NCBI GenBank assembly: GCA_017983615.1
Contig: JAGOBB010000006.1
Span: 87,165 to 151,164, forward strand
Length of the DNA: 64,000 bases
Origin: Azonexus sp.
Lineage (GTDB): Bacteria; Pseudomonadota; Gammaproteobacteria; Burkholderiales; Rhodocyclaceae
Direction of reading: 5' to 3'
Below the pieces are notes generated by a model. That model was not told where the DNA came from, ran no database searches, and saw only the letters and a list, made by a program, of their open reading frames with translations. Shown piece by piece: positions 19,577 through 30,158 of this stretch (the stretch's first letter is position 1; each line of letters starts with the position of its first letter). The position numbers and the translations under genes are program-made.

Positions 19577-20785
19577 TCAGGGCTTGGTCACTGCTGCAAT
19601 AGCCTTGGCCACGTAGTCCAGATTCTTGGTGTTCAGCGCGGCCAGGCAGATGCGGCCGGTTGAAACGGCGTAGATGCCGAACTCTTCCCGCATGCGATCT
19701 ACTTGGGCGGCAGTAAGGCCGGTGTAGGAGAACATGCCACGCTGCTGGGCGACGAAGGAGAAGTCCTGGGCAACGCCTTGGGCCTTGATGGCATCGACCA
19801 GACCAGTGCGCATGGCGCGGATGCGGTCACGCATGCCGGCCAGCTCGGTTTCCCACATCTGGCGCAGTTCAGCCGAGGCCAGTACGCCCGCAACCAGCGC
19901 ACCGCCATGGGTCGGCGGGTTGGAGTAATTGGTGCGGATGACGCGCTTGACCTGCGACATCACCCGGGCCGATTCGTCCTTGCCAGCGGTGACGATGGAC
20001 AGGGCGCCGACGCGCTCGCCGTACAGCGAGAAGTTCTTGGAGAAGGAGCTGGAGGCGAAGAACTGCAGGCCGGAAGCAGAGAAGGCGCGGACGGCCACGG
20101 CATCAGCATCGATGCCGTCGGCAAATCCTTGATAAGCCATGTCGAGGAAGGGCACCAGGCCGCGTTCCTGGCAGATGGCGACGACTTCGCCCCACTGGGC
20201 GTCCGATAGGTCGGCGCCGGTCGGGTTGTGGCAGCAGGCGTGCAGGACGATCACCGAACCGGCGTCCAGCCCCTTCAGGCAGGCCTTCATGCCGTCGAAA
20301 TTGACGCCACGAGTGGCCGCGTCGTAGTACGGGTAGTTTTCGACGACGAAACCGGCGGACTCAAACAGGGCACGATGGTTTTCCCAGGACGGGTCGCTGA
20401 TATAAACCTTGGCGTTCGGGTTCAGGCGTTTCAGGTAATCGGCGCCGATCTTCAGGGCGCCGGTACCGCCGAGGGCCTGGGCGGTGATAACTTGGCCGTT
20501 GGCGATCAGGGCGGAGTCCTTGCCGAGCAGCAGGTTCTGGACGGCGCTGTTGTAGGCCGGATTGCCTTCGATTGGCTGGTAGCCGCGCGGCAGTGCTGCC
20601 TTGACGCGAGTATCCTCGGCGGCCTTGACGGCGGCGAGCAGCGGAATCTTGCCGTTGTCGTCGAAATACACGCCAACGCCGAGGTTGACCTTGGTGGTGC
20701 GCGCATCGGCATTGAAAGCTTCATTCAGACCGAGGATAGGATCGCGCGGGGCCATTTCCACCGCAGCGAAGATCGAAGAGGACAT
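19577..20785 (-). CDS. Aspartate/aromatic-amino-acid aminotransferase (class I)
   Basis: 402 residues from the ATG at 20785, which has GGAG at the right distance; the frame is open further upstream but without family similarity. Signature: [20 protein letters not shown] at the N-terminus, [12 protein letters not shown], and the PLP lysine in [16 protein letters not shown]. This is the AspC/TyrB subgroup (fold type I). It transfers amino groups between aspartate or aromatic amino acids and 2-oxo acids. AspC and TyrB cannot be separated by eye. Confidence 0.93.
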   Translation of the reverse strand: MSSSIFAAVEMAPRDPILGLNEAFNADARTTKVNLGVGVYFDDNGKIPLLAAVKAAEDTRVKAALPRGYQPIEGNPAYNSAVQNLLLGKDSALIANGQVITAQALGGTGALKIGADYLKRLNPNAKVYISDPSWENHRALFESAGFVVENYPYYDAATRGVNFDGMKACLKGLDAGSVIVLHACCHNPTGADLSDAQWGEVVAICQERGLVPFLDMAYQGFADGIDADAVAVRAFSASGLQFFASSSFSKNFSLYGERVGALSIVTAGKDESARVMSQVKRVIRTNYSNPPTHGGALVAGVLASAELRQMWETELAGMRDRIRAMRTGLVDAIKAQGVAQDFSFVAQQRGMFSYTGLTAAQVDRMREEFGIYAVSTGRICLAALNTKNLDYVAKAIAAVTKP

Positions 20786-20799
20786 AGAGACTCCGTGGA

Positions 20800-20827
20800 A
20801 TAATACGAACAGTGTCCGCACGGCCAA
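20800..20827 (-). promoter_or_regulatory. Candidate promoter of the aminotransferase gene
   Basis: Minus strand TTGGCC, 16-bp spacer, TATTAT (20805-20800). The transcript would have a very short leader containing the GGAG site. Confidence 0.4.
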
Positions 20828-20861
20828 CCGGCCGCACAACGAGAAACCTGCAAATTTTACC

Positions 20862-22934
20862 ATGAGCGAAACCAACACCGGCGCGCCAGTTGTCTGTTAT
20901 GAGGGTAGTCCCTATCGACTACATCAGCCATTTCCGCCTGCCGGCGACCAGCCCGAGGCAATCCGGCAGCTGGTCGAAGGGTTGGAAGACGGTTTGTCGT
21001 TCCAGACCCTGCTTGGAGTGACCGGCTCCGGCAAGACCTACACGATGGCCAACGTAATCGCCCGCACCGGGCGTCCTGCCTTGGTGCTGGCGCCAAACAA
21101 GACGCTAGCGGCGCAGTTGTATTCCGAGTTCAAGGAATTCTTTCCGGAGAACGCCGTCGAGTATTTCGTCTCCTACTACGACTACTACCAGCCGGAAGCC
21201 TATGTGCCGTCGCGCGACCTGTTCATCGAGAAGGACAGCTCGATCAACGACCACATCGAGCAGATGCGCCTGTCGGCGACCAAGAGCCTGATCGAGCGAC
21301 GCGATGTGGTGATCGTCGCCACGGTATCGTGCATCTACGGTATCGGCGACCGCGACGAATACCACAATATGATCCTGACCATGCGCGTCGGCGACAAGCT
21401 GGACCAACGGGCGATCATCAAGCGCCTGTCGGACATGCAGTACGAGCGCAACGAGATGGATTTCCATCGCGGCACTTTCCGTGTGCGCGGCGACATCATC
21501 GACATTTTCCCGGCCGAACATGCAGAACACGCTATTCGCGTCTCGCTGTTCGACGACGAGGTCGAGGCACTGCAGTTTTTCGACCCACTGACCGGCCATT
21601 TGCTGCATAAGGCCCTGCGCTTCACGGTGTTTCCGGCCTCGCATTACGTGACGCCGCGGGCCACGGTCGTTCGGGCAATCGAAGCGATCAAGGACGAGTT
21701 GCGCGAGCGAATCGACTTTTTCACCCGCAACAACAAGCTGGTCGAGGCGCAACGAATCGAGCAGCGCACCCGTTTCGATCTCGAAATGCTCGACCAGATT
21801 GGCTTCTGCAAGGGAATCGAGAACTACTCCCGGCATTTTTCCGGGAGAAAAGCCGGCGAGGCGCCGCCGACGCTGATCGACTACCTGCCCCCTGATGCGC
21901 TGATGTTCATCGATGAGTCGCACGTCTCCATCGGCCAGGTTGGCGGTATGTTCAAGGGCGACCGCTCGCGCAAGGAAAACTTGGTCGATTACGGTTTTCG
22001 GCTGCCTTCGGCGCTCGACAACCGACCGTTGCAGTTCAACGAGTTCGAGGCGCACATGCGCCAGACCATTTTCGTTTCGGCGACACCGGCCGACTACGAA
22101 CAGCAGCATGCTGGCCAGGTCGTCGAACAGGTGGCCCGGCCGACCGGCTTGATCGACCCTGAGGTCATCGTTCGTCCGGCATCGACTCAAGTTGACGATC
22201 TGCTGGCTGAAATCGGCAAGCGGGTCGCCGTTGGCGAACGCGTGCTGGTTACGACACTGACCAAGCGTATGGCCGAGGACCTGACGGACTTTCTGGCCGA
22301 CAACGGCATCAAGGTGCGCTACCTGCATTCCGACATCGACACCGTGGAGCGCGTCGAAATCATCCGCGATCTGCGCCTGGGCGAATTCGACGTGCTGGTT
22401 GGCATCAACCTGCTGCGCGAGGGCCTGGATATTCCGGAGGTTTCGCTGGTGGCGATTCTCGATGCCGACAAGGAGGGCTTCTTGCGCTCCGAACGCTCCT
22501 TAATCCAGACAATTGGCCGCGCGGCGCGCCATATCAATGGCACAGCATTACTCTATGCTGATACGATTACACAATCCATGCAGCGCGCCATTGCCGAAAC
22601 CGGGCGGCGACGGGAAAAGCAGATCAGCTTCAATCGCGAGCACGGCATCATACCTCGCGGGGTGTCCAAGAAGATCAAGGACATCATCGACGGGGTTTAC
22701 GATGCCGGATCGGCCCAAACCGAACTAAAAGCGGCCCAGCAGCAGGCGGTGTACGATGCAATGGATGAAAAAACAGTGGCCAGGGAAATCAAGCGCCTCG
22801 AAAAGACGATGTTCGAGTGCGCGAAAAACCTGGAATTCGAAAAAGCGGCGGCGGCCCGCGACGAGTTGTTCCGACTCAAGGAACGTGTATTCGGCGCGGC
22901 ACAGCACGACCCCGACGGAGATGGGACAACATGA
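20862..22934 (+). CDS. uvrB: Excinuclease ABC subunit B
   Basis: 690 residues from the ATG at 20862; the frame extends upstream into the divergent promoter region but family similarity starts near [18 protein letters not shown]. Walker A is GVTGSGKT, and the beta-hairpin region is [12 protein letters not shown]. Helicase motifs include DESHVSIGQ and QTIGRAARH. The C-terminal UVR motif near [18 protein letters not shown] binds UvrC. It loads damage for incision by UvrC, encoded at 51652. No LexA box was evident upstream. The stop overlaps the next start (ATGA). Confidence 0.97.
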   Translation: MSETNTGAPVVCYEGSPYRLHQPFPPAGDQPEAIRQLVEGLEDGLSFQTLLGVTGSGKTYTMANVIARTGRPALVLAPNKTLAAQLYSEFKEFFPENAVEYFVSYYDYYQPEAYVPSRDLFIEKDSSINDHIEQMRLSATKSLIERRDVVIVATVSCIYGIGDRDEYHNMILTMRVGDKLDQRAIIKRLSDMQYERNEMDFHRGTFRVRGDIIDIFPAEHAEHAIRVSLFDDEVEALQFFDPLTGHLLHKALRFTVFPASHYVTPRATVVRAIEAIKDELRERIDFFTRNNKLVEAQRIEQRTRFDLEMLDQIGFCKGIENYSRHFSGRKAGEAPPTLIDYLPPDALMFIDESHVSIGQVGGMFKGDRSRKENLVDYGFRLPSALDNRPLQFNEFEAHMRQTIFVSATPADYEQQHAGQVVEQVARPTGLIDPEVIVRPASTQVDDLLAEIGKRVAVGERVLVTTLTKRMAEDLTDFLADNGIKVRYLHSDIDTVERVEIIRDLRLGEFDVLVGINLLREGLDIPEVSLVAILDADKEGFLRSERSLIQTIGRAARHINGTALLYADTITQSMQRAIAETGRRREKQISFNREHGIIPRGVSKKIKDIIDGVYDAGSAQTELKAAQQQAVYDAMDEKTVAREIKRLEKTMFECAKNLEFEKAAAARDELFRLKERVFGAAQHDPDGDGTT

Positions 22935-23413
22935 GCTTTCGCGTGCTACTTGTCTGCATGGGCAATATTTGTCGCTCACCGACAGCCGAAGGTGTTCTTA
23001 GGCATTTTATAAAAATCAATAACCTCGGCGATAAAGTTGAAGTTTATTCTGCGGGAACGCATGGCTATCACGTCGGCGAAGCGCCTGATTCGAGAACCCA
23101 GCGGGCCGCGTCAGCCAGAGGTTACAACCTGTCGCAGCTACGTGCCCGCAAGGTAGCCCGGCAGGATCTGGATTATTTCGATCTGATTCTGGCCATGGAC
23201 AAGAGCAACCTTGACAACCTCAAGCGCCTGGCCTCGCCGGAGCAACAGGATCGCATCGGGCTGTTTATGGACTACTCACGGAATTTTGATGACGACGAGG
23301 TGCCCGATCCCTATTACGGGTTGGGCCATGGATTCGATCTTGTTCTCGACATGGTCGAGGACGCAGCGCTCGGCCTGGTCGAGGACATCAAAAAGAAACT
23401 GAATCGCAGCTAG
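22931..23413 (+). CDS. Low-molecular-weight protein-tyrosine phosphatase
   Basis: 160 residues from the ATG at 22931, which overlaps the uvrB stop. The catalytic P-loop CMGNICRS (C-x5-R-S) is at the N-terminus and the acid/base segment DPYYG is near residue 122. It hydrolyses phosphotyrosine; bacterial members often act on exopolysaccharide kinases or arginine phosphates, which cannot be decided here. A stretch around 22990-23060 is noticeably AT-rich compared with its flanks. Confidence 0.93.
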   Translation: MSFRVLLVCMGNICRSPTAEGVLRHFIKINNLGDKVEVYSAGTHGYHVGEAPDSRTQRAASARGYNLSQLRARKVARQDLDYFDLILAMDKSNLDNLKRLASPEQQDRIGLFMDYSRNFDDDEVPDPYYGLGHGFDLVLDMVEDAALGLVEDIKKKLNRS

Positions 23414-23430
23414 TCTGGTCGGCTTGCGGA

Positions 23431-23466
23431 AATGAGAAGGGGCACCCGCGGGTGCCCCTTCTCATT
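23431..23466. terminator. Perfect 36-bp palindrome between convergent genes
   Basis: AATGAGAAGGGGCACCCG followed by its exact complement. It lies between the stops of the phosphatase gene and rne. A long stem without a strong T run; it probably ends or stabilises both transcripts. Confidence 0.7.
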
Positions 23467-23481
23467 GGGATCGAATGACGT

Positions 23482-26097
23482 TTATTTGCCGGTTTCGACC
23501 ATGACCAACGGTTCGCTGTCAGTGTTTTCTGAAACTGGCTTCTGCTTGCGCGGACGGCCCAGTTTGACCGGCAGTTCAGCCGGTGCCATGGCAACCGGAG
23601 CGGCCGTGGTCTGCACCATCACCAGCCCACTTCCGGCCAGTGCCGCATCGATGTCGACCGGCTCGGCAACAGGTGCAGGAGCAGATTCGATTTTTTGCAC
23701 TTCCAGGGCATCGACCGTAGCATTCTCGGTAGCGACCGGGGCAGGGGCGGCCACTTCGACGATCGGAGCAGGTTCGCTGACGACGGGAGCCGGCTCGACC
23801 GCCTGGGCAATCGGTTCCGCCTCGACAATCGGTTCTACTGCGGCCGGAATCGTGACGACGACGGGTTCTTCGACGATTGCTGCTTCAACAGGTGCTTCCG
23901 TTTCGACAGCCATTTCGGTAACCGGCGCGACGGCAGCGTTGTCCGCCTCATTGCGACGCTCGCCACGGCCACGACCACCGCGACGACCGCGACGACGACC
24001 GCCTTGCTCTTCGTTACCCTGGCCTTCGGGCGCTTCGCCACCTGGCAACGGTGCAACGACGGCCAGATCGCTCACCGGCGCCTGAACCAGCTTGCTTTCT
24101 ACTGCTTCCGGTTGCTGACGCTCACGACGCTCCTTGCGTTCGCCGCGCGGACGGCGCTCCTGGCGCTCGCCATTGCCGGCAGCAGACTCATCGCCCGGGG
24201 CTTTTTCTGCATTGCGCTCGTTGCGATTGCCGCGTTCCTTGTTGCGTTCGCCGCGCTCTTCGTCGCGCTTGTTGCCGTTGCGGCCGCCACGACGGCCATC
24301 GCGGTCGCGACGGCCATCGCCACGGCCTTCACGCGGCTTCTTGGCCGGGGCCGGTTCGGCGACCGGCTCCACCGGCTTGGCCGGAGCACGGAACCACGAG
24401 AAGATTTTCGAGAACAGGCCGCCTTCCGGCTGAACTGCGACCGGAACAGTCGCGGCGACTTCAGTCTTTTCCGGAAGGTTCGGTGCCGGCTGATCCGGCG
24501 AAATGCCCTTGATGGCGGCTTCCTGGCGCGGTTTGGCGGCTTCCATCTGGGTTGCCTGCTTGATGGCTTCTTCAAGCGGCATGTCGACCATCTTGTAGGA
24601 CGGTTCGCGGACATCGTCCTGGTTCAGGTCGTCGTGGCGCAGACGGGTGATCGTATGGGCCGGTGTTTCGAGATGAACGTTCGGGATCAGCAGGATGGTG
24701 ACCTTGTGGCGCAACTCGATGGCCTGGATGTCCGGACGCTTTTCGTTGAGCAGGAAGGTGGCGACATCGACCGGTACCTGGACATGCACGGCGCCGGTAT
24801 TTTCCTTCATCGACTCCTCTTCCAGGATGCGCAGGATGTGGAGTGCAGCTGATTCGGTGGAGCGGATGTGGCCGGTGCCGGTGCAGCGCGGGCAGGGAAT
24901 GTAGCTGGTTTCGGCCAAAGCCGGGCGCAGGCGCTGACGGGACAGTTCCATCAGGCCGAAGCGGCTGATCTTGCCCATCTGGACGCGGGCACGGTCAAAA
25001 CGCAGCGCATCGCGCAGGCGATTTTCGACTTCGCGCTGGTTTTTGGTGTTTTCCATGTCGATGAAGTCGATCACGATCAGGCCACCCAAGTCGCGCAGAC
25101 GCAACTGGCGGGCCAGTTCTTCAGCGGCTTCGAGGTTGGTCTTGAACGCGGTTTCCTCGATGTCGGAACCCTTGGTGGCCCGACCGGAGTTGACGTCGAC
25201 AGCGACCAACGCTTCGGTGTGGTCGATGACGATGGCGCCGCCAGACGGCAGGTTAACCTGGCGAGCGAAGGCCGTCTCGATCTGGTGTTCGATCTGGAAG
25301 CGCGAGAACAGCGGCACGTCGTCGCGGTAGCGCTTGACGCGATTGACATTGCCGGGCATGACCGTGCCCATGAAGGCGCGGGCCTGCTCGTAAACCTCGT
25401 CGGTATCGATCAGGATCTCGCCGATGTCCGGCTGGAAGTAGTCACGGATGGCGCGAATGACCAAGCTGCCTTCCAGGTAGATCAGGAAAGCGCCGCTCTG
25501 CTGCTGAGCGGCGCCGTCGATGGCGGTCCACAGTTGCAGCAGGTAGTTAAGGTCCCACTGCAGTTCTTCAGCCTGGCGGCCGATAGCGGCGGTGCGGGCG
25601 ATCAGGCTCATGCCGTTGGGCACTTCGAGCTGATCCATGATTTCGCGCAGTTCGGCGCGTTCGTCACCGTCGACACGACGGGAAACGCCACCGCCACGCG
25701 GGTTGTTCGGCATCAGCACGAGGTAGCGGCCGGCCAGCGAAACGTAGGTGGTCAGGGCGGCGCCCTTGTTGCCACGTTCGTCCTTGTCGACCTGGACGAT
25801 CAGTTCCTGACCTTCCTTTAGCGCCTCCTGAATCTTGGCGCGGCCGACGTCAGTACCCGGATGGAAAAAAGCGCGGGAAACTTCCTTGAACGGCAGGAAG
25901 CCGTGGCGATCGGCACCGTAATCGACGAAGCAGGCTTCGAGAGACGGTTCGATGCGGGTAATGACACCCTTGTAGATGTTGCTCTTGCGTTGTTCCTTGG
26001 CGGCGGACTCAATGTCGAGATCAATCAGTTTCTGACCATCGACAATGGCGACACGGAGTTCTTCCGCCTGTGTCGCATTGAATAGCATGCGTTTCAT
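23482..26097 (-). CDS. rne: Ribonuclease E
   Basis: 871 residues. The S1 domain (about 36-120; [20 protein letters not shown]) is embedded in the catalytic half. DNase I-like domain: [11 protein letters not shown] and LIVIDFIDM carry the catalytic aspartates. The zinc-link is CPRCTGTGH. After about residue 520 the chain becomes disordered, with Arg/Gly/Glu-rich blocks ([14 protein letters not shown]) and an Ala/Pro/Val/Glu-rich tail: the RNA-binding and degradosome scaffold part. It cuts single-stranded AU-rich RNA and matures rRNA and tRNA. Its long upstream region is likely a regulatory leader. Copy 5 of the dispersed motif encodes [15 protein letters not shown] in the tail. Confidence 0.97.
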   Translation of the reverse strand: MKRMLFNATQAEELRVAIVDGQKLIDLDIESAAKEQRKSNIYKGVITRIEPSLEACFVDYGADRHGFLPFKEVSRAFFHPGTDVGRAKIQEALKEGQELIVQVDKDERGNKGAALTTYVSLAGRYLVLMPNNPRGGGVSRRVDGDERAELREIMDQLEVPNGMSLIARTAAIGRQAEELQWDLNYLLQLWTAIDGAAQQQSGAFLIYLEGSLVIRAIRDYFQPDIGEILIDTDEVYEQARAFMGTVMPGNVNRVKRYRDDVPLFSRFQIEHQIETAFARQVNLPSGGAIVIDHTEALVAVDVNSGRATKGSDIEETAFKTNLEAAEELARQLRLRDLGGLIVIDFIDMENTKNQREVENRLRDALRFDRARVQMGKISRFGLMELSRQRLRPALAETSYIPCPRCTGTGHIRSTESAALHILRILEEESMKENTGAVHVQVPVDVATFLLNEKRPDIQAIELRHKVTILLIPNVHLETPAHTITRLRHDDLNQDDVREPSYKMVDMPLEEAIKQATQMEAAKPRQEAAIKGISPDQPAPNLPEKTEVAATVPVAVQPEGGLFSKIFSWFRAPAKPVEPVAEPAPAKKPREGRGDGRRDRDGRRGGRNGNKRDEERGERNKERGNRNERNAEKAPGDESAAGNGERQERRPRGERKERRERQQPEAVESKLVQAPVSDLAVVAPLPGGEAPEGQGNEEQGGRRRGRRGGRGRGERRNEADNAAVAPVTEMAVETEAPVEAAIVEEPVVVTIPAAVEPIVEAEPIAQAVEPAPVVSEPAPIVEVAAPAPVATENATVDALEVQKIESAPAPVAEPVDIDAALAGSGLVMVQTTAAPVAMAPAELPVKLGRPRKQKPVSENTDSEPLVMVETGK
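23687..23724 (-). repeat. Dispersed uptake-signal-like motif, copy 5
   Basis: Exact core on the minus strand at 23713-23724. Tract 1 is weak (CTGGAA); tract 2 is AAAAAAT at +29 to +35. Same strand as rne, within its disordered C-terminal tail. Confidence 0.8.
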
Positions 26098-26499
26098 TTA
26101 TTTTCGGGCTCCAGCGCACGGAAGCACGCAGCAACGAAACGCCCTGGCAGGCAGCGACTTATCTAGATCGGGTTGCGTTCATGTGTGGGATGAGGGCAAA
26201 GGCGATTTGAAGGTGCTGATCAACAAACGGCCACGTGTTTTTTATTGAAATGCGTGGCCTGAAAATTCCTGCAACGGGCAATCCGTGCGTGCTTACAGTG
26301 GGCTTATCCATTAACATCACTACTTTTGGTGAGTGAACTTAACCAGTCGTTTCACGTTGGTCTGGCCTGTGCAGTTGGCGCAGGTGAGACTTCGAGCCTG
26401 CCGCAGGGCGGTCGCGCTGTTAGCGCGAGGGCACAAACGGTCTGACGGTTCGGCATCTCTTGCAAACCGAGACGTAGAACGCAGGCAGTATATTAGAAA
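26098..26499. promoter_or_regulatory. rne/rluC divergent intergenic region
   Basis: 402 bp without a convincing gene. It must hold promoters for both rne and rluC. A hairpin TCGCGCT-GTT-AGCGCGA sits at 26412-26428. A TATATT at 26489-26494 lies so close to the rluC ATG that it could only give a leaderless transcript. The length fits a long autoregulatory rne 5' UTR as known in enterobacteria, but I see no sequence match to that element. Confidence 0.5.
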
Positions 26500-27504
26500 A
26501 TGAACGTGGCAGGGAACAAATCGGTCGCCCATGTAGTGATTGCCGAAGAAGAGCAGGGCCAGCGCCTCGACAATTTTCTGATCAGGCGTTGCAAAGGCGT
26601 CCCGAAAAGTCATATCTACCGGATATTGCGCAGCGGCGAAGTGCGGGTGAATAGCGGCCGGGTTGATGCGACCTACCGCCTTTGCCAGGGCGATAACGTG
26701 CGCATTCCGCCGATCCGTATTGCCGAGCGGCCGCAGAACGAGGTCGAGGAAGCAGCCAAGGAACGTGTCGATCTACCGATCATCTACGAAGACGACGCAA
26801 TGCTTGTCATCGACAAGCCGGAGGGCATTGCCGTCCATGGCGGCAGCGGTGTCAGTTTCGGCGTTATCGAAGCCCTGCGCCGGCAGCGACCGCAGGCCAA
26901 GTTCCTCGAACTGGCGCACCGCCTGGACCGGGAAACCTCGGGCGTCCTGCTCGTCGGCAAAAAGCGCCTGGCGCTGACCGCATTGCACGACATGTTCCGC
27001 GAACACGGCGCTGGCGCCGACAAGCGCTATCTGGTGCTGGTCAAGGGGCGCTGGATGAACAATACCCAGCACGTCAAGCTGCCGCTATACAAATACTTGA
27101 CCGAAGGCGGCGAGCGTCGGGTGATGGTGCGCGACGACGGCAAGGCATCCCACACGGTATTCCGCCTGCTCGCCCGCTGGCCGGAGATGAGCCTGCTCGA
27201 GGCGCAACTGAAGACCGGGCGCACCCACCAGATTCGGGTGCATCTGGCGCATCTGGGTTTCCCCATCCTCGGCGACGAGAAGTATGGCGATTTTCCGCTG
27301 AACAAAGCCTTGAAACGCGATGGCCTGAAACGCATGGCCTTGCACGCCTGGCGGATGGCTTTCCGTCACCCGCTGAGTGCAGTGCCTGTCGAATGTGTCG
27401 CGCCATTGCCTGATGGCCTTAGAAGCTACATTGCTACGGTCGATGCCCAAAAAGGCCGTGAATTCACCGCCGAAAATCTTGAATCGATACTCTCCCAACG
27501 ATGA
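26500..27504 (+). CDS. rluC: 23S rRNA pseudouridine synthase RluC
   Basis: 334 residues. An N-terminal S4 RNA-binding domain (QRLDNFLIRRCKGVPKSHIY) is followed by the RluA-type catalytic domain with the active aspartate in AHRLDRETSGVLL. The adjacency to rne matches the arrangement in many proteobacteria. It modifies three uridines in the large-subunit rRNA. There is no Shine-Dalgarno sequence before the ATG. The C-terminal residues IATVDAQKGREF are encoded by copy 6 of the dispersed motif. The stop overlaps the next gene start by 4 bp. Confidence 0.94.
   Translation: MNVAGNKSVAHVVIAEEEQGQRLDNFLIRRCKGVPKSHIYRILRSGEVRVNSGRVDATYRLCQGDNVRIPPIRIAERPQNEVEEAAKERVDLPIIYEDDAMLVIDKPEGIAVHGGSGVSFGVIEALRRQRPQAKFLELAHRLDRETSGVLLVGKKRLALTALHDMFREHGAGADKRYLVLVKGRWMNNTQHVKLPLYKYLTEGGERRVMVRDDGKASHTVFRLLARWPEMSLLEAQLKTGRTHQIRVHLAHLGFPILGDEKYGDFPLNKALKRDGLKRMALHAWRMAFRHPLSAVPVECVAPLPDGLRSYIATVDAQKGREFTAENLESILSQR
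27430..27467 (+). repeat. Dispersed uptake-signal-like motif, copy 6
   Basis: Core ATTGCTACGGTC (one mismatch) at 27430-27441. Tract 1 is CAAAAA at +19 to +24; tract 2 is AATT at +32 to +35. Sense with rluC near its 3' end. Confidence 0.7.
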
Positions 27505-28151
27505 AATATGAACTGATTGTTTTCGACTGGGACGGCACCTTGCTGGACTCCGCCGGGGCCATTGTCAAAGCCATCCAGTCCGCCTGTCGCGATCTCGACT
27601 TGCCGGTGCCTGCCGACAGCCAGGCCCGGCATGTCATAGGTCTCGGGCTGGTCGATGCCATGCGCCATGCCGTTCCTGACCTGCCGCCGGACCGCTATCA
27701 GGCCATGGTCGACAGGTATCGCTTTCACTATTTGGCCGGCGACCATCAACTGACCTTGTTCGAAGGCGTGCCGCAGATGCTGGAGCGTCTGCAGGGAGCG
27801 GGCCATATCCTGGCCATTGCGACCGGCAAAAGTCGGCTCGGGCTGGACCGGGCACTGGATCACTCTGGTCTGCGTCCGTTTTTCCAGGCCTCGCGCTGCG
27901 CCGATGAATGCCATTCGAAGCCGCACCCGCAAATGCTGGAAGAACTGACAGCCGAGTTCGGCATCGCCAACGGGGCGACGGTCATGATTGGCGACACTTC
28001 GCACGACCTGCTGATGGCCAGCAACGCGGGAATCGACGCACTTGCCGTGACTTACGGGGCCCATCCTCACGATCACTTGCTGGAACATAAACCGGTAGCC
28101 TGCCTGCACAGCGTAAGGGAACTTGACGGTTGGCTGCTCGACTTCGCCTGA
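27501..28151 (+). CDS. HAD-superfamily phosphatase (phosphoglycolate phosphatase-like)
   Basis: 216 residues. Motif I is FDWDGTLLDS (nucleophile and acid Asp), motif II is AIATGKSRLGLDRAL, motif III Lys is in CHSKPHP, and motif IV is MIGDTSHDLLMA. A helical cap follows motif I. It matches the Gph-like phosphatases found next to rluC in many betaproteobacteria; the true substrate is unknown. It overlaps rluC by 4 bp and the Rieske gene by 22 bp. Confidence 0.9.
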   Translation: MKYELIVFDWDGTLLDSAGAIVKAIQSACRDLDLPVPADSQARHVIGLGLVDAMRHAVPDLPPDRYQAMVDRYRFHYLAGDHQLTLFEGVPQMLERLQGAGHILAIATGKSRLGLDRALDHSGLRPFFQASRCADECHSKPHPQMLEELTAEFGIANGATVMIGDTSHDLLMASNAGIDALAVTYGAHPHDHLLEHKPVACLHSVRELDGWLLDFA

Positions 28152-28489
28152 TCTGTGCCGGTGTCGACCTGCCAGAGTCGGGCAAGGGCGTCCGTTTCAC
28201 GGTGCAGCGCTATGGCCGTGAGGTGTCTGCCTTTGCAGTTCGGTATCGCGGGCAGGTTCATGGCTATTTGAACGAATGCGGCCACGTACCGGCAGAACTC
28301 GACTGGCTGCCCGGCGAATTCTTCGATGATTCCAAGCTATACTTGATTTGCTCGATTCATGGCGCGCTTTATGCTCCGGATACGGGTAGATGTCTCAGTG
28401 GACGTTGCCAGGGCAGGGGTCTGAAACCCTTGGCAATGCACGAGATCGACGGTCAGATATTTTTTGAACAAGACGAGAATCATGGATAA
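28130..28489 (+). CDS. Small Rieske [2Fe-2S] protein
   Basis: 119 residues starting at a TTG inside the previous gene. The two Rieske cluster motifs are ECGHV (C-x-H) and CSIHGALY (C-x-x-H). It is a stand-alone ferredoxin-like Rieske domain with no oxygenase part. In this position, between a HAD phosphatase and sppA, it is a common but uncharacterised betaproteobacterial gene. An electron-transfer role is inferred from the cluster. Confidence 0.85.
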   Translation: MAARLRLICAGVDLPESGKGVRFTVQRYGREVSAFAVRYRGQVHGYLNECGHVPAELDWLPGEFFDDSKLYLICSIHGALYAPDTGRCLSGRCQGRGLKPLAMHEIDGQIFFEQDENHG

Positions 28490-29447
28490 CCCCCAATCCC
28501 CCAACAACGACACCGCCTGGGAGCGCAAGGTCCTGGAAAAGCTGGCCTTCGCCGCGCTTGACGAGCAGCGGGCCCGGCGGCGCTGGGGTAGTTTTTTCAA
28601 GGCCCTCGGATTCGTATATCTGCTGGTCGTGTTGGTCGCCGTCGTAGACTGGGGTAGCGGGGCTGAACATCAAGTCCGACATACTGCCATCGTCAATCTG
28701 AACGGCGTCATCGAAGCCAAGGGCGAGGCCAGTGCCGAGAATCTCGTTACCGCACTGAACAGCGCTTTTGAGGAAAAAAATGTTGCGGGCGTCATCTTGC
28801 GCATCAACAGCCCGGGCGGCAGCCCTGTCCAGGCAGGCATCGTCAACGACGAAATCCGCCGGCTGCGAGGCAAGCACCCGGACAAACCCCTTTACGCCGT
28901 AGTCGAGGACATGTGCGCCTCTGGTGGCTACTATGTAGCGGCCGCGGCCGATAGCATCTATGTCAACAAGGCCAGCATTGTTGGATCAATCGGCGTGCTG
29001 ATGGATGGTTTTGGGTTTACCGGCACGATGGACAAGGCCGGCGTCGAACGCCGCCTGCTGACGGCCGGCGAGAACAAGGGCTTTCTCGACCCCTTCTCAC
29101 CCCAGGCGCCGCAACATAAGGCGCACGCCCAGCTGTTGCTGAACGACATCCACAAGCAGTTCATCGACGTGGTGAAGACCGGGCGCGGCAATCGCCTCAA
29201 GGAAACGCCAGAAATGTTCTCGGGCCTGATGTGGACGGGCGCCCAGAGTATTCAGCTTGGTCTCGCCGATGACTATGGCAGTGTTGACTCAGTTGCCAGA
29301 GATGTCATCAAGGCCGAAAAGGTTCTCGATTATTCTGTCCAGGACAACATTGCCGAGCGCTTTGCCAAGCGCCTCGGCGCCAGCACCTCTGCCGGTTTCT
29401 GGAAGGGCGTTTCGGAAAGCGTACTCGGTAGCGTCCGTCTTCGCTGA
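28482..29447 (+). CDS. sppA: Signal peptide peptidase SppA (S49 family)
   Basis: 321 residues from the ATG at 28482, just inside the end of the Rieske gene. One N-terminal membrane span (FVYLLVVLVAVVDW, about 46-60) is followed by a periplasmic S49 domain. The Ser nucleophile lies in VEDMCASGGYYVA, and the candidate general base Lys follows in the second half. It is of the single-domain, short type, and degrades cleaved signal peptides in the inner membrane. Confidence 0.92.
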   Translation: MDNPQSPNNDTAWERKVLEKLAFAALDEQRARRRWGSFFKALGFVYLLVVLVAVVDWGSGAEHQVRHTAIVNLNGVIEAKGEASAENLVTALNSAFEEKNVAGVILRINSPGGSPVQAGIVNDEIRRLRGKHPDKPLYAVVEDMCASGGYYVAAAADSIYVNKASIVGSIGVLMDGFGFTGTMDKAGVERRLLTAGENKGFLDPFSPQAPQHKAHAQLLLNDIHKQFIDVVKTGRGNRLKETPEMFSGLMWTGAQSIQLGLADDYGSVDSVARDVIKAEKVLDYSVQDNIAERFAKRLGASTSAGFWKGVSESVLGSVRLR

Positions 29448-29450
29448 CGG

Positions 29451-30158
29451 TCAGGCCAATAGCAAGAACACCGTCGGACGCCGCTCGATTTCGGGCGGCG
29501 TTTGTTTTTTCCATTGCTGGATGGTCCGCGTCGATACCGACTCCCCGGGCAGTGTCAGGTCGGTCGCAACCGTCAGGCGGGTTCCGGGGTGGCAGGCTTG
29601 CAGGATTGCATCAAACATCGCCCGGTTGCGGTAAGGCGTCTCGATGAAGATCTGCGTTTGCTCGCGCTTTCGAGATTCAAGTTCAAGATCACGCAAGGCC
29701 TTCGAGCGGTCAGCATCCTTGGCTGGCAGATAACCCTGAAAAGCGAAACGCTGCCCGTTCAATCCGGAGGCCATCAAGGCCAGCAGAAGGGATGAGGGGC
29801 CAATCAGCGGCACAATGCGAATATCTTCCCGCTGTGCCAATGCGACCAGATTGGCGCCGGGGTCGGCTACGGCAGGGCAACCCGCTTCGGAAAGGAGGCC
29901 AACGTCATGTCCGGCCCGTAGCGGGGCGAGCAGGCGATCCAGTACATCGGCGCGCGTATGCTCGTTCAATTCTTCAAGTTGCAGTTCCTGCAAAGGCTTG
30001 TCGGTGCCTGCTGCTTTCAGGAAGGCGCGTGCTGTCTTGGCCTGCTCGACAACGAAGTGGGTCAGCGGACGAACTGTCGACAAGACACTCGGCGGCAGTG
30101 AATCCTGTGGCGGTGTCGGGCCGAGCGGTACCGGGATCAGATAGAGGGTGCCTGCCAT
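29451..30158 (-). CDS. Tetrapyrrole-methylase family SAM methyltransferase (RsmI paralogue)
   Basis: 235 residues from the ATG at 30158, overlapping the maf stop (TGATG). The SAM-binding LLSEAGCPAVADPGANLV is the RsmI/tetrapyrrole-methylase loop, and PLIGPSSLLLALMASGL follows. The N-terminus (GTLYLIPVPLGP) and the low similarity to the RsmI VATPIGNLxD start set it apart from true RsmI. This paralogue is common beside maf in betaproteobacteria; its substrate is not known to me. Confidence 0.85.
   Translation of the reverse strand: MAGTLYLIPVPLGPTPPQDSLPPSVLSTVRPLTHFVVEQAKTARAFLKAAGTDKPLQELQLEELNEHTRADVLDRLLAPLRAGHDVGLLSEAGCPAVADPGANLVALAQREDIRIVPLIGPSSLLLALMASGLNGQRFAFQGYLPAKDADRSKALRDLELESRKREQTQIFIETPYRNRAMFDAILQACHPGTRLTVATDLTLPGESVSTRTIQQWKKQTPPEIERRPTVFLLLA

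Noticed and set aside
24000-24400. Arg/Gly repeats in rne as a DNA repeat
   Set aside because: They are normal low-complexity RNA-binding blocks of the RNase E C-terminal half.
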